Shown piece by piece: positions 1-6,822 of a stretch of 10,276 nt of DNA (positions are counted from its first letter, which is position 1; each line of letters starts with the position of its first letter). Under the pieces are notes generated by a model. That model saw only the letters and a program-made list of their open reading frames with translations, was not told the DNA's origin and made no database searches. The position numbers and the translations under genes were made by a program. Source of the DNA: Anaerolineales bacterium (GTDB taxonomy: Bacteria; Chloroflexota; Anaerolineae; Anaerolineales; E44-bin32); assembly GCA_030673085.1 (NCBI GenBank), contig DAOVFE010000034.1, forward strand, positions 1-10,276, in the 5' to 3' direction.

Positions 1-198
1 GGGATCAATTTGCTGACGCCTGCAGATGTCCACTATGAACGGGCAGAGCAAATACTTCAGCAACGTCAAGAGGTCTTATTGACAGCCTATGAGAAGTATC
101 CCGAACGATTTGTCAAAGGTCCCTCAGTGCTGAAGCCCTTATCGAGAGCCGTTTGGATTAATGCTCCTGAACAGGATATTGAGCTTTTCATGGAGTGA
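1..198 (+). CDS. IS3-family transposase, C-terminal fragment (5' end outside window)
   Basis: The reading frame is open from base 1 and ends at TGA 196-198, so this is the last 65 codons of a longer gene cut by the window edge. The residues HYERAEQILQQRQ followed by AYEKYPERFVKG and ending in AVWINAPEQ are the typical tail of IS3-family integrase-core transposases (OrfB/rve domain): a helix rich in Q and R, then a 'YPERFV.G.P..P.LP..VWIN.P' segment. The catalytic DDE residues lie upstream and cannot be seen. The family excises and reinserts its element through a circular intermediate, normally with OrfAB made by frameshifting. An in-frame TTG at 10 is not a real start. Identification rests on remembered family sequence; activity of the full gene is unknown. 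Confidence 0.85.
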   Translation, partial: GINLLTPADVHYERAEQILQQRQEVLLTAYEKYPERFVKGPSVLKPLSRAVWINAPEQDIELFME

Positions 199-302
199 TA
201 AGGAGTTATAAGAATATTTTTACCTGCATCAAGCGTTCCAATCATATAAATGCCTACTAAATTATTATTGCAAGTTGTCTCAAGTCATTGACACATACCG
301 CA
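1..302 (+). mobile_element. Right end of an IS3-like insertion sequence (left part outside window)
   Basis: The transposase tail is followed by about 100 nt of AT-rich non-coding DNA and then TTGTCTCAAGTCATTGACAC (275-294) running into ATACCGCA. A 'TGTCTCAA...TTGACAC.T.CCGCA' terminus ending in CA is what I remember of many IS3-group right ends, so I place the boundary near 302. The left inverted repeat and any target duplication are not in the window, so the exact end is an inference. Confidence 0.5.
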
Positions 303-355
303 TTCTGTCTAATCGAATAAAACCGAGGGAATATCCCGCCTTGATGGCGATTTCC

Positions 356-384
356 TTGGCCTACTCTCGACCCCAGACTATAAT
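356..384 (+). promoter_or_regulatory. Sigma70-type promoter for the esterase gene
   Basis: A perfect TATAAT lies at 379-384, with TTGGCC (4 of 6 matches to TTGACA) at 356-361 and a 17-nt spacer. Predicted transcription start is near 391, leaving a leader of about 15 nt that contains only the ribosome binding site. The promoter lies beyond the inferred IS end, so the gene need not depend on the IS. A short dyad GGGAATATCCC at 327-337 sits just upstream and could be an operator; that is speculation. Confidence 0.6.
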
Positions 385-396
385 GTCGTTGGTTTT

Positions 397-402
397 GGAG
401 GA
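397..402 (+). promoter_or_regulatory. Ribosome binding site of the esterase gene
   Basis: GGAGGA lies immediately before the ATG at 406, only 3 nt from the end of the motif. It is strong in sequence but closer than usual. It supports 406 as the start because no other in-frame start nearby has a comparable site. Confidence 0.65.
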
Positions 403-405
403 ATT

Positions 406-1398
406 ATGCCTAAGTCTGAAATAGTCTTTGAAACAATCGAAAGCAAAGCCCTTAAGGGGAATCCACTGGGTGATCCATCAGTCCGCCAACTGCCGGTTTA
501 TTTGCCTCCCGGATATCGCGAGTCTCAAGAACAGTATCCGACTGTTTACCTGCTCGCCGGCTTCACCGGTAGTGGCAGGACATTCATTAATCGCGTGCCA
601 TGGGGCGAGGATATCCAACAGCGAATGGATCGACTGATTTCTAGCGGCGCATGCCGGCCTATGATCCTGATCATGCCGGATTGCTTCACCCGCTATGGCG
701 GATCGCAATATATCAACTCCATTGGAACGGGCAAGTATCGAGATTATCTTCTTGAGTTAGTTAAAATAGTTGATTCTCGCTTTCGCACGAGGCCCGATCG
801 TGATTATCGAGCAATTGCCGGAAAATCCTCTGGAGGTTATGGTGCATTAACATCAGGCATGGAATACCCAAATATATTCGGTCTTGTGGCAGATCATAGC
901 GGCGATATATATTTTGAAGCCTGCTATTATCCCGATTTACTCAGCCTTCCTGATCTGGCTAGCCGCCTTGACATCCCCACTATTCTTGCCGATCCTGGCG
1001 CAATTATTCCAAAGACAACCGCTTTCCATCAATTGATGAATATTTCATCAATGTCCGCCTGTTACTCGCCTAATCCCAAATCCCCTCTCGGTTTTGATTG
1101 GCCAGTCGATATCCACACCGGCGAGTTGATCCCCGAAATTTGGAGGCGCTGGAAGGCCTATGATCCAATAGAGCTTGTTTCTCAATATGAACACTCTCTT
1201 TCATCCCTCCGACTACTCTTCTTTGATTGCGGCAATCATGACGAGTATCATTTACATCTTGGTGCACGTCTGTTTGCAAAACGATTGAAATCACTAAATA
1301 TTCCCTATTACTATGAGGAATTTGACGGCGGACATCGAAGCACACTCTATCGCTATGATGTTTCGCTGATGGCTATCAGTGCCGCTTTGCCTGAGTAA
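406..1398 (+). CDS. Alpha/beta-hydrolase, esterase D / enterochelin-esterase-like (PF00756 type)
   Basis: This 330-aa protein has the layout of the putative esterase family (PF00756: esterase D, Fes, mycolyltransferase Ag85). It opens with a strand segment RQLPVYLPPGY (27-37) and then the oxyanion-hole region YLLAGFTGSG (48-57). A nucleophile elbow GKSSGG (139-144) makes Ser141 the likely nucleophile. DCGNHDEYH (274-282) probably supplies the acid at Asp279, and DGGHR (308-311) carries the likely catalytic His310. There is no signal peptide or membrane segment, so it should act in the cytoplasm. The substrate cannot be read from the sequence; S-formylglutathione, siderophore esters, acetylated sugars and lipids are all known in the family. 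It stands alone behind its own promoter, 456 nt from the next gene, next to an IS end. The fold call is firm; the specific activity is open. Confidence 0.85.
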   Translation: MPKSEIVFETIESKALKGNPLGDPSVRQLPVYLPPGYRESQEQYPTVYLLAGFTGSGRTFINRVPWGEDIQQRMDRLISSGACRPMILIMPDCFTRYGGSQYINSIGTGKYRDYLLELVKIVDSRFRTRPDRDYRAIAGKSSGGYGALTSGMEYPNIFGLVADHSGDIYFEACYYPDLLSLPDLASRLDIPTILADPGAIIPKTTAFHQLMNISSMSACYSPNPKSPLGFDWPVDIHTGELIPEIWRRWKAYDPIELVSQYEHSLSSLRLLFFDCGNHDEYHLHLGARLFAKRLKSLNIPYYYEEFDGGHRSTLYRYDVSLMAISAALPE

Positions 1399-1508
1399 AA
1401 ATATTAAATCTCGATAAGTTTATTCGCACACCTCCAAGATTGAAGACACTCGCTTCAGCAAACTATTGGGCTTCCAGCCGGGCAGCTATATTGCTTCATA
1501 GTTTCATT

Positions 1509-1530
1509 TGCGAAGCCTGCCGGCTTCGCA
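1509..1530. repeat. 9-bp perfect hairpin downstream of the esterase
   Basis: TGCGAAGCC (1509-1517) and GGCTTCGCA (1522-1530) are perfectly complementary around a 4-nt loop TGCC. The element lies 110 nt after the esterase stop codon. Neither strand has a T-run after it, so it is a poor intrinsic terminator. It may be a REP-like palindrome, an mRNA 3'-end stabiliser or a Rho-region hairpin. Confidence 0.55.
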
Positions 1531-1842
1531 CTTCCCCTTGAAGAACTTTAACGAGATAGTCCAACAAGCTATCAATAGAGTGTATAATCATGCGCCAGGT
1601 TCATCTAAGTGCGTATGTAAAAATATGCCAAGATAACGGCGTCTTTCACAGTAAGGCCATTTCCATCGTATCAAACATGCGCCCGCAATTATGTACAAGG
1701 ACAAAGAAGATTCTGGATTCAAATCGAGGTCGCATCCATTGGCCTTAAAAGTGAGGTAGCATATTCCCAACCATGCTGACGACGTATATTCACTTATTCG
1801 CTTAATGAGTGACCTTTTAATAAGAAGTATCATATTTCAATC

Positions 1843-1847
1843 AGGAG
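1843..1847 (+). promoter_or_regulatory. Ribosome binding site deciding the GTG start of the DUF1385 gene
   Basis: AGGAG lies 7 nt before GTG 1855-1857. It decides the non-ATG start: the encoded N-terminus MKERLTSYGGQAVIEGVMMRG matches the usual short leader before the conserved GGQAVIEGVMMRG block of this family. The next in-frame methionines fall inside that block. Confidence 0.75.
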
Positions 1848-1854
1848 CATCAAA

Positions 1855-2727
1855 GTGAAAGAACGATTGACTAGCTATGGAGGACAGGCAGTAATTGAAG
1901 GCGTGATGATGCGAGGGTCGCATGTCTGCGCAATCGCCGTACGCGCACCCGATAAATCTATTGTCATTAAAAGTGAAACCCTTAGTGGTCTTTATCGAGG
2001 ACCACTGGCCAAAATCCCCTTCCTTCGAGGTCTGCTCATTCTTTGGGATGCTTTAGTACTCGGTATGCGAGGTTTAAGCTACTCGGCCAACATCCAATCC
2101 AGTGAGGAGGAACAGATAGAAGGTCGTGAACTCGCGCTTGCCTTGCTTGGATCCCTGGGCGCCGCCATCGTTTTATTCTTCTTGCTTCCTGCAGGGATCG
2201 CCTACCTATTTGAAGAGTTCCTGTATTGGAATACTTTTTCGGTAAACATCATGGAAGGTCTCATCCGTCTTGCTATGCTCATTGGGTATATCTGGGGCAT
2301 TGGCCGAATCCCCGAGATTCACCGTGTATATTGCTATCACGGCGCCGAACATAAAACGATTAATGCCTTTGAAGCCGGTGCCTCTCTGGAACCCGAAACG
2401 GTCATGCGCTATCCTCGCGAACATGCACGTTGTGGAACAGCCTTCCTGCTTACTGTCGTTATTTTCTCTATCATTATTTTCAGCATTCTCGGCCCGATGC
2501 CCCTAATGTGGCGCCTTATTAGTAGAATCCTGTTTATTCCCGTTCTGGCCGGTATATCCTACGAATATATCCGCCTAACCGCTAAGCTTCTGAAATATCC
2601 ATTGGGGAGAATCATTGCCGCCCCCAACCTCGGGCTGCAAAAACTAACGACACAAGAGCCGGATTTGGAAATGCTCGAAGTTGCTATCGCTTCCTTCAAT
2701 GAGATGCGATCAAAAGAAGAGAGCTGA
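1855..2727 (+). CDS. DUF1385 family membrane protein (YqhQ-like)
   Basis: This is a 290-aa integral membrane protein of the uncharacterised DUF1385 family (Bacillus YqhQ). The family signatures are in order: GGQAVIEGVMMRG (9-21), YHGAEHKTINAFEAG (161-175), HARCGTAFL (190-198), SYEYIR (235-240) and APNLGLQKLTTQEPD (256-270). Hydrophobic segments at about 94-118, 135-150, 197-213 and 217-235 suggest roughly four membrane spans with conserved polar blocks between them. The clustered His, Glu and Cys residues of the middle motifs look like a metal or active site, but no activity is established to my knowledge. Length is normal and nothing is broken. In Bacillota the gene is often near prfA/rpmE; here it stands alone on the plus strand, convergent with the serine block, so context gives no clue to its job. 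Family call is firm, function unknown. Confidence 0.92.
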   Translation: MKERLTSYGGQAVIEGVMMRGSHVCAIAVRAPDKSIVIKSETLSGLYRGPLAKIPFLRGLLILWDALVLGMRGLSYSANIQSSEEEQIEGRELALALLGSLGAAIVLFFLLPAGIAYLFEEFLYWNTFSVNIMEGLIRLAMLIGYIWGIGRIPEIHRVYCYHGAEHKTINAFEAGASLEPETVMRYPREHARCGTAFLLTVVIFSIIIFSILGPMPLMWRLISRILFIPVLAGISYEYIRLTAKLLKYPLGRIIAAPNLGLQKLTTQEPDLEMLEVAIASFNEMRSKEES

Positions 2728-2760
2728 TATCGCTATTATTGATCTCTACTCCCGACTGTG

Positions 2761-2790
2761 AAAAAATAGCCTCGCTTTTGCGAGGCTAAT
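2761..2790. terminator. Bidirectional intrinsic terminator between convergent genes
   Basis: TAGCCTCGC (2767-2775), loop TTTT, and GCGAGGCTA (2780-2788) form a perfect 9-bp GC-rich stem. On the minus strand it is followed directly by six T (complement of 2761-2766), making a strong terminator for the serA/DUF1015 transcript. On the plus strand it sits about 40 nt after the DUF1385 stop and is followed by a weaker T-rich run (ATCTATTT). Confidence 0.88.
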
Positions 2791-2853
2791 CTATTTCATC
2801 AAAGATCAATTAGAGATCAAGATGCCAATAGGAGGAAATTGATTAAGAGAAAT

Positions 2854-2903
2854 TATTTGCCAATGATTTACTCTCTTACTTATGAAGGCAAATATATTTT
2901 TTT
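2854..2903 (+). terminator. Possible second, long-loop terminator for plus-strand readthrough
   Basis: TATTTGCC (2854-2861) pairs with GGCAAATA (2887-2894) across a 25-nt loop, and the plus strand then runs into TATTTTTTT (2895-2903). The stem is AT-rich and the loop long, so it would be a weak backup terminator protecting the convergent gene. It may be chance. Confidence 0.3.
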
Positions 2904-2927
2904 CAACATCATCCTACAACATTATGA

Positions 2928-4250
2928 TTAGATGACTTCTTTCGGACCAACTGGCATTGCCACCAAGCCACTGATGATCTTTGGGTAGAAATCGGTTGAT
3001 TTCTGCGGCATTTTCTCGCCAACCGATGTGCACTTCTGAACCTGCCCCATCCGCGTCGGATTAAGCACAAACATAAAGTTCGCATTCCCATTATCAATCC
3101 GGTTATATCCATCTTTTAAGTCGCGCAAGTAATCGATATTCTCTTTGCGCTCTACACTTTCTTTTGAAAGCCCCATAATTCGCTGAATAAGCAATTCATG
3201 AAGAATGCTAACGTCAAGCATCCGCCATGCCAGATCGCGATCTGGCGCAATCTCAGCCATTGCTTCTGGACTTTTCAATATCAAAACCGCATAGCTGCCA
3301 TCGTAGAAACCAATACGAGGAGACTCCGTTGTGGCTTCCATAAGAGCAAGCTTAAGCGCAGATTGATCTGATAAGGGTATAACCTTAAAGTAGGCTTTTG
3401 CCTTCTCAATAACTTGTTTGCTAGATAGTTTCGAGTATGAATGAATCAATCGGTGGGTTGGCAGAATTACCAGACCTGGATCGGAGGTGCTTACTAAGGT
3501 TACCATCCGGTAATTAAATGCAGCTTTGCCGGGTGCGTCCGGATGCAATGATCTCATTGAATCTCGGAAGTTGATCGCAGTTTCATAGCGGTGATGTCCA
3601 TCGGCAATAATTAAATTGCGTTTGGGAGCCATTTCTGCCCGCACCTTATCGATCGTTTTTGAATCAGTTATTACCCAGAACCGCTGCTCAACATCGCTTT
3701 CATATAAATCCCGGATGACCAACGGCTTCATTCCCGCAATCGCATTGTCCAAGATAGCATTAATATTGTTCTTCTCATCGGGATAAAGCATAAATATCTG
3801 TCCGAAATAGGTCTCCGCAGCCCTGGTTAGTTTAAGACGATCAATTTTAGGGCCCGATAGCGTTCGCTCATGAGGTAAAACTACTCCTTCATCAAAAGTG
3901 CTGATTTCGAACGCCGCTATGAAGCCTTTGCGGGTATAAATGTCGCTCCCCGGCAGCGAAAATTTCTGCTGTAGGACATATAATGCTGGCTGATCTTCCC
4001 GTATCATGACGCCTTGATCAAGCCAAGCATCTATATAGCCCCGCGATCGAGTATAGACGTTGTCTTCTTGGCTATCGCTATCCAGAGACTTGCCTTTAAT
4101 GATCTTTGCAATGGTATAGTCGCTCTGAGCATAATATTTATCTTGCAAACCATAGCGAATTCGATCATAAGGCTGACTAACTACTTTCGAAATGTCTTCT
4201 ATAACCGCAGGATTGTAACGAATTCCTCGAAATGGACTGATATATGCCAT
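2928..4250 (-). CDS. DUF1015 family protein, serine-cluster associated
   Basis: This 440-aa soluble protein is of the uncharacterised DUF1015 family (PF06245, COG4198). Recognised blocks are the N-terminal SPFRGIRYNP (5-14), SQPYDR (25-30), LPHERTLSGPKIDRL (125-139), ADGHHRYETA (216-225), LPTHRLI (263-269), FVLNPTR (394-400) and the C-terminal MPQKSTDFYPKIISGLV (414-430). Length and order are normal. Its ATG follows the serA stop by one base (TGAGATG), with a weak GGGAG inside the serA end, so translation is probably coupled to serA. DUF1015 genes are often found beside serA in other bacteria. The DGHHR motif resembles the phosphotransfer motif of ParB-fold free-serine kinases (Thermococcus SerK, staphylococcal SbnI), which hints at a kinase acting on serine. 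That role is my inference from motif and neighbourhood; the family call is firm. Confidence 0.9.
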   Translation of the reverse strand: MAYISPFRGIRYNPAVIEDISKVVSQPYDRIRYGLQDKYYAQSDYTIAKIIKGKSLDSDSQEDNVYTRSRGYIDAWLDQGVMIREDQPALYVLQQKFSLPGSDIYTRKGFIAAFEISTFDEGVVLPHERTLSGPKIDRLKLTRAAETYFGQIFMLYPDEKNNINAILDNAIAGMKPLVIRDLYESDVEQRFWVITDSKTIDKVRAEMAPKRNLIIADGHHRYETAINFRDSMRSLHPDAPGKAAFNYRMVTLVSTSDPGLVILPTHRLIHSYSKLSSKQVIEKAKAYFKVIPLSDQSALKLALMEATTESPRIGFYDGSYAVLILKSPEAMAEIAPDRDLAWRMLDVSILHELLIQRIMGLSKESVERKENIDYLRDLKDGYNRIDNGNANFMFVLNPTRMGQVQKCTSVGEKMPQKSTDFYPKIISGLVAMPVGPKEVI

Positions 4251-4251
4251 C

Positions 4252-5157
4252 TCAACAATTCTCCCTCGAAAAGGCGATCATTTTCTCAGCCACTTCAGCT
4301 CCAACCCTCGCCTGGGCTTCTTTTGTCGCTGCGCCGACATGCGGCGATCCGATTACTTGATCTAGCTCAAAAAGCTTGTTGCCTTTGCTTGGCTCTTCCG
4401 TATAAACATCTAATCCCGCGCCGGCTACTTTTCCACCTGCTATAGCATCATAGAGCGCATCTTCGTCTAAAATCCCGCCTCGGGCACAATCAATAATTCG
4501 TATCCCATCTTTCATTTTCCCAAACGCATCTCTGTCAATCAAGTGACGAGTCTCTTCGGTAAGCGGTAAGTGTAAAGTAATATAATCCGACCGGCCAAGA
4601 AGATCATCTAGAGAGACCATCTCGGCATTTTCAGCTTCTTTTACCCAAGGATCATATGCAATCACCTTCATACCCAAAGCCACAGCCCTCTTAGCGACTT
4701 CCCTGCCGATTCGACCAATGCCAATTATCCCAAGTACCTTGCCATAGATCTCAGTCCCCTTAAACTTCTTTTTCTCCCATAGCCCGGCCTTCATAGAAGC
4801 AGTTGCTTGCGGAATACGACGAGCGAGAGCAAACATGTAACTGATTGACAGTTCTGCAACCGATATCGAACTCGCTGCAGGCGTATTCATGACGGTGATG
4901 CCCTTCGACTTGGCATACTCCACGTCGATATTGTCCAATCCCACGCCTCCACGTACTATGGCCTTTAGATTGATCGCAGCATCGATTAATGATTGTCGGA
5001 CTTTAGTACGTCCCCTGACGACTATGCCCTCGTAATTCGAGATTGCAATAAGCAAATCGTCAGCCGAAATGTCGTCCCGGACATCTATATCGATCCCCGC
5101 CGAGCGCATGGCTTCAATTGCTTTTGGATCTGTCGGATCACAGATTAGGACCTTCAT
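4252..5157 (-). CDS. serA: D-3-phosphoglycerate dehydrogenase, short ACT-less form
   Basis: This 301-aa enzyme is of the D-isomer-specific 2-hydroxyacid dehydrogenase family. It would oxidise 3-phosphoglycerate to 3-phosphohydroxypyruvate with NAD, the first step of serine synthesis, in the cytoplasm. The substrate loop RGGVGLDNID is at 69-78. The Rossmann fingerprint GIGRIG is at 146-151, with Asp169 at the end of the second strand indicating NAD over NADP. The catalytic set is Arg226 (CARGG), Glu255 (YTEEP) and His273 (SPHVGAAT). The protein stops right after the catalytic fold and lacks the C-terminal ACT domain of E. coli SerA, so classical allosteric inhibition by serine through ACT is not expected. 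The start has AGGTGGAG (5163-5170) before it. Neighbours (aminotransferase upstream, DUF1015 coupled downstream) favour SerA over a glyoxylate/hydroxypyruvate reductase, which remains the main alternative. Confidence 0.88.
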   Translation of the reverse strand: MKVLICDPTDPKAIEAMRSAGIDIDVRDDISADDLLIAISNYEGIVVRGRTKVRQSLIDAAINLKAIVRGGVGLDNIDVEYAKSKGITVMNTPAASSISVAELSISYMFALARRIPQATASMKAGLWEKKKFKGTEIYGKVLGIIGIGRIGREVAKRAVALGMKVIAYDPWVKEAENAEMVSLDDLLGRSDYITLHLPLTEETRHLIDRDAFGKMKDGIRIIDCARGGILDEDALYDAIAGGKVAGAGLDVYTEEPSKGNKLFELDQVIGSPHVGAATKEAQARVGAEVAEKMIAFSRENC

Positions 5158-5162
5158 TTTAT

Positions 5163-5170
5163 CTCCACCT
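5163..5170 (-). promoter_or_regulatory. Ribosome binding site of serA
   Basis: The minus strand reads AGGTGGAG, then 5 nt, then ATG (5157). A small 5-bp hairpin (TCGAT 5174-5178 with ATCGA 5188-5192) lies immediately upstream and could affect access to the site. Confidence 0.75.
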
Positions 5171-5264
5171 CTTTCGATATAAAATTGATCGAGATTCTCT
5201 TAATAATCCTCTGGTAAGACAACTCTATAGCTTTTTTCTTCGCTTTCGCCCCCTCAAATCCTTT

Positions 5265-5381
5265 GCATAGTATTTAATCCGGCCGAATATAGTCCAATTA
5301 TTTACAGTTCTTCAGAAAAGCTTCCCCAGGCAAAAGATGGCCCAAACAGAGCTCCTATCACCTCCCTGGATCATACTATGC
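5265..5381 (-). promoter_or_regulatory. Candidate structured leader/intercistronic RNA element upstream of serA
   Basis: In the sense of serA, GCATAGTAT (complement of 5373-5381) pairs perfectly with ATACTATGC (complement of 5265-5273). Inside this 9-bp stem, ATCC pairs with GGAT (5368-5371 with 5277-5280), and a GG/CC pair (5365-5366 with 5281-5282) extends it. The nested stem closes an element of about 117 nt whose interior contains a smaller possible hairpin TGGGC/GCCTG. It begins 26 nt after the aminotransferase stop and ends about 108 nt before the serA start. I do not recognise it as a T-box, glycine, SAM, lysine or other known riboswitch. It may be a regulatory leader, an RNA-processing signal or a pair of DNA operator arms. 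Confidence 0.4.
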
Positions 5382-5406
5382 TCACTCAGATTAGCTTGAT
5401 AAATAC

Positions 5407-6474
5407 CTATAATCCCAGGATTTCATTTATTTGAGCAATGAGCCATTTCATATCATCTATAGTGAGATCACCCATATGAGCAATTCGGAAACATTTTTCC
5501 TTCAAGTCGCCATAACCGTTCGATATCATCGCCCCACGCTTGCCAAGTTCTTCATTTAGCGTGGTAACACTGATTCCACGTGTATTTTCTACATTGGTAA
5601 CAGTCGGAGATAGATATCGCTCATTACTGTATAGTCTAAATTTTTCCCGCGCCCATTCCTGAACATAGCTCGCCATTTGCATATGGCGCTCCCATCGATT
5701 CTCAAGCCCCTTTGCCAAAATATCGTCCATCTGTTTATTCAAAGCCTGGATCAAACTGATCGCCGGCGTTGCTGGCGTCTGATGCTTCTCGTACTTCTTA
5801 TCCATTACATCCCAGGCGAAATAAAATCCACGATTCGGAATCTTCTTACCTCGTTCACGGGCTCGATCACTTACAGCACACACTGTCAGCCCGGCCGGCA
5901 ATGCGAAGCATTTCTGTACACCTGCCAGGCATACATCCAATCCCCATGCATCGAACTCGATTTTCGCACCACACATGCAACTTACCGCATCGATTAAAAT
6001 AAGAACATCAGGATATTTATCATGAATCCTCTCTGCAATATCTTTCACCGGATTCATCACTCCAGTGGAAGTTTCATTCATAACGAGAGTCACTGCATCA
6101 TATTCGCCACCGGAAAGAGCCTTATCCACCAGGTCCGGTGTTATTGCCTGCCCCATGGGAACTTCTATTTTGCCACAGGGAATGCCATTGGCCATTGTAA
6201 TTTGATGCCAACGTTTTGAAAAAGCTCCGCAAATTGTGCTTAATATCTTTTTCTCAGATGCCTGACGAATCGACCCTTCCATTACTCCGGTTGATGAAGA
6301 GGCAAAGAGATAAACTCTCGATTTGGTATAAAGCATCTTTTGCAGCTTCTCAGTAACAAGAGCCTGCAGATCGGAATATTCCTTCGCGCGATGCCCAATC
6401 ATAGGCACGGCTTGCGCCTGAAGGATTTCCTCACGTACATGCGTCGGACCAGGAATAAACAGCTTTTTATACAT
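5407..6474 (-). CDS. Class V PLP aminotransferase, alanine-glyoxylate / serine-pyruvate type; probable phosphoserine aminotransferase
   Basis: This 355-aa fold-type I, class V aminotransferase resembles the AGT/serine-pyruvate group rather than canonical SerC. Visible features are the opening PGP (8-10) and GHR (27-29), and a phosphate-binding SSSTG (59-63). NETSTG (133-138) and IDAVS (161-165) follow, with Asp162 pairing to the pyridine nitrogen. The PLP Schiff-base Lys188 lies in GVQKCF, and Arg330 in CFRIAHMG is the likely carboxylate-binding residue. Length is typical and nothing is broken. It lies upstream of serA on the same strand, 249 nt away. This makes it the probable enzyme converting 3-phosphohydroxypyruvate to O-phosphoserine with glutamate or alanine. 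Alternatives are alanine-glyoxylate or serine-glyoxylate transamination. The class call is firm; the substrate rests on context. Confidence 0.85.
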   Translation of the reverse strand: MYKKLFIPGPTHVREEILQAQAVPMIGHRAKEYSDLQALVTEKLQKMLYTKSRVYLFASSSTGVMEGSIRQASEKKILSTICGAFSKRWHQITMANGIPCGKIEVPMGQAITPDLVDKALSGGEYDAVTLVMNETSTGVMNPVKDIAERIHDKYPDVLILIDAVSCMCGAKIEFDAWGLDVCLAGVQKCFALPAGLTVCAVSDRARERGKKIPNRGFYFAWDVMDKKYEKHQTPATPAISLIQALNKQMDDILAKGLENRWERHMQMASYVQEWAREKFRLYSNERYLSPTVTNVENTRGISVTTLNEELGKRGAMISNGYGDLKEKCFRIAHMGDLTIDDMKWLIAQINEILGL

Positions 6475-6480
6475 GTAGCA

Positions 6481-6488
6481 TCTCCCTT
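6481..6488 (-). promoter_or_regulatory. Ribosome binding site of the aminotransferase gene
   Basis: The minus strand reads AAGGGAGA, six bases before the ATG at 6474. This fits the start whose N-terminus MYKKLFIPGPT brings the conserved PGP motif to the usual position near residue 8. Confidence 0.75.
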
Positions 6489-6512
6489 ATATCTTTCTTA
6501 TAAAAATTTTAC

Positions 6513-6540
6513 ATTAAACTTTTTGGTTAAGATCTGTCCA
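6513..6540 (-). promoter_or_regulatory. Sigma70-type promoter for the aminotransferase/serine block
   Basis: On the minus strand TGGACA (6535-6540, 5 of 6) and TTTAAT (6513-6518, 5 of 6) are separated by 16 nt. The predicted start near 6506 gives a leader of about 32 nt that includes the AAGGGAGA site. No other pair in this gap fits as well. Confidence 0.55.
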
Positions 6541-6822
6541 ATTCATGCATTGCTTCATACACGAATTAACTTAATATTACTACTCATCTGGCTATCTTGC
6601 TTGTTAACGATAGCCCTTTCGTGTAAATGCCAATCGTATCGCTATATACTCATCAACCCTTGCCACTTAACTATTTTTGTTTAATCTTACTGAATTCTCA
6701 ATTCGATCGGCATCATTCCATTTATCTTTCTCGAATCAATCGAAAACATTTACTAATCGAAATGTCGATGGGTAGAGTCTTTATCACTTCTGATTGAACA
6801 CTATCAACATTCCTAGCATACC

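Larger units (their letters stand above)
1399..1854. other. 456-nt intergenic stretch without a supportable gene
   Basis: No reading frame here has both a credible start site and a recognisable protein. The stretch holds a 9-bp hairpin (1509-1530, listed separately) and an isolated perfect TATAAT at 1583-1588 on the plus strand without a good -35. A weaker promoter-like pair, ATGAGT 1805-1810 and TATCAT 1828-1833 with a 17-nt spacer, would start RNA near 1840, just before the ribosome binding site of the next gene. It could be decayed coding sequence or contain a small RNA; I see no proof of either. Confidence 0.4.

Noticed and set aside
1588..1833. 81-codon minus-strand open frame in the gap after the esterase
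   Set aside because: No ribosome binding site is evident and the protein resembles nothing I know. The composition looks like translated intergenic DNA.
2830..2931. AGGAGG followed by a TTG-started 30-codon plus-strand frame
   Set aside because: The Shine-Dalgarno match is good, but spacing is only 3 nt, the start is TTG, the peptide is unrecognisable, and the frame runs through a possible terminator into the end of the convergent DUF1015 gene. Probably chance.
5158..5406. T-box or known amino-acid riboswitch before serA
   Set aside because: I looked for the T-box antiterminator sequence (AGGGTGGNACCGCG) and for lysine, SAM and glycine aptamer cores, and found none. The region is therefore reported only as an unassigned structured element.
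6340..6684. 114-codon plus-strand open frame overlapping the aminotransferase 5' end and promoter
   Set aside because: It is mostly antisense to a clear gene; the remainder translates AT-rich promoter DNA. No start signal supports it.
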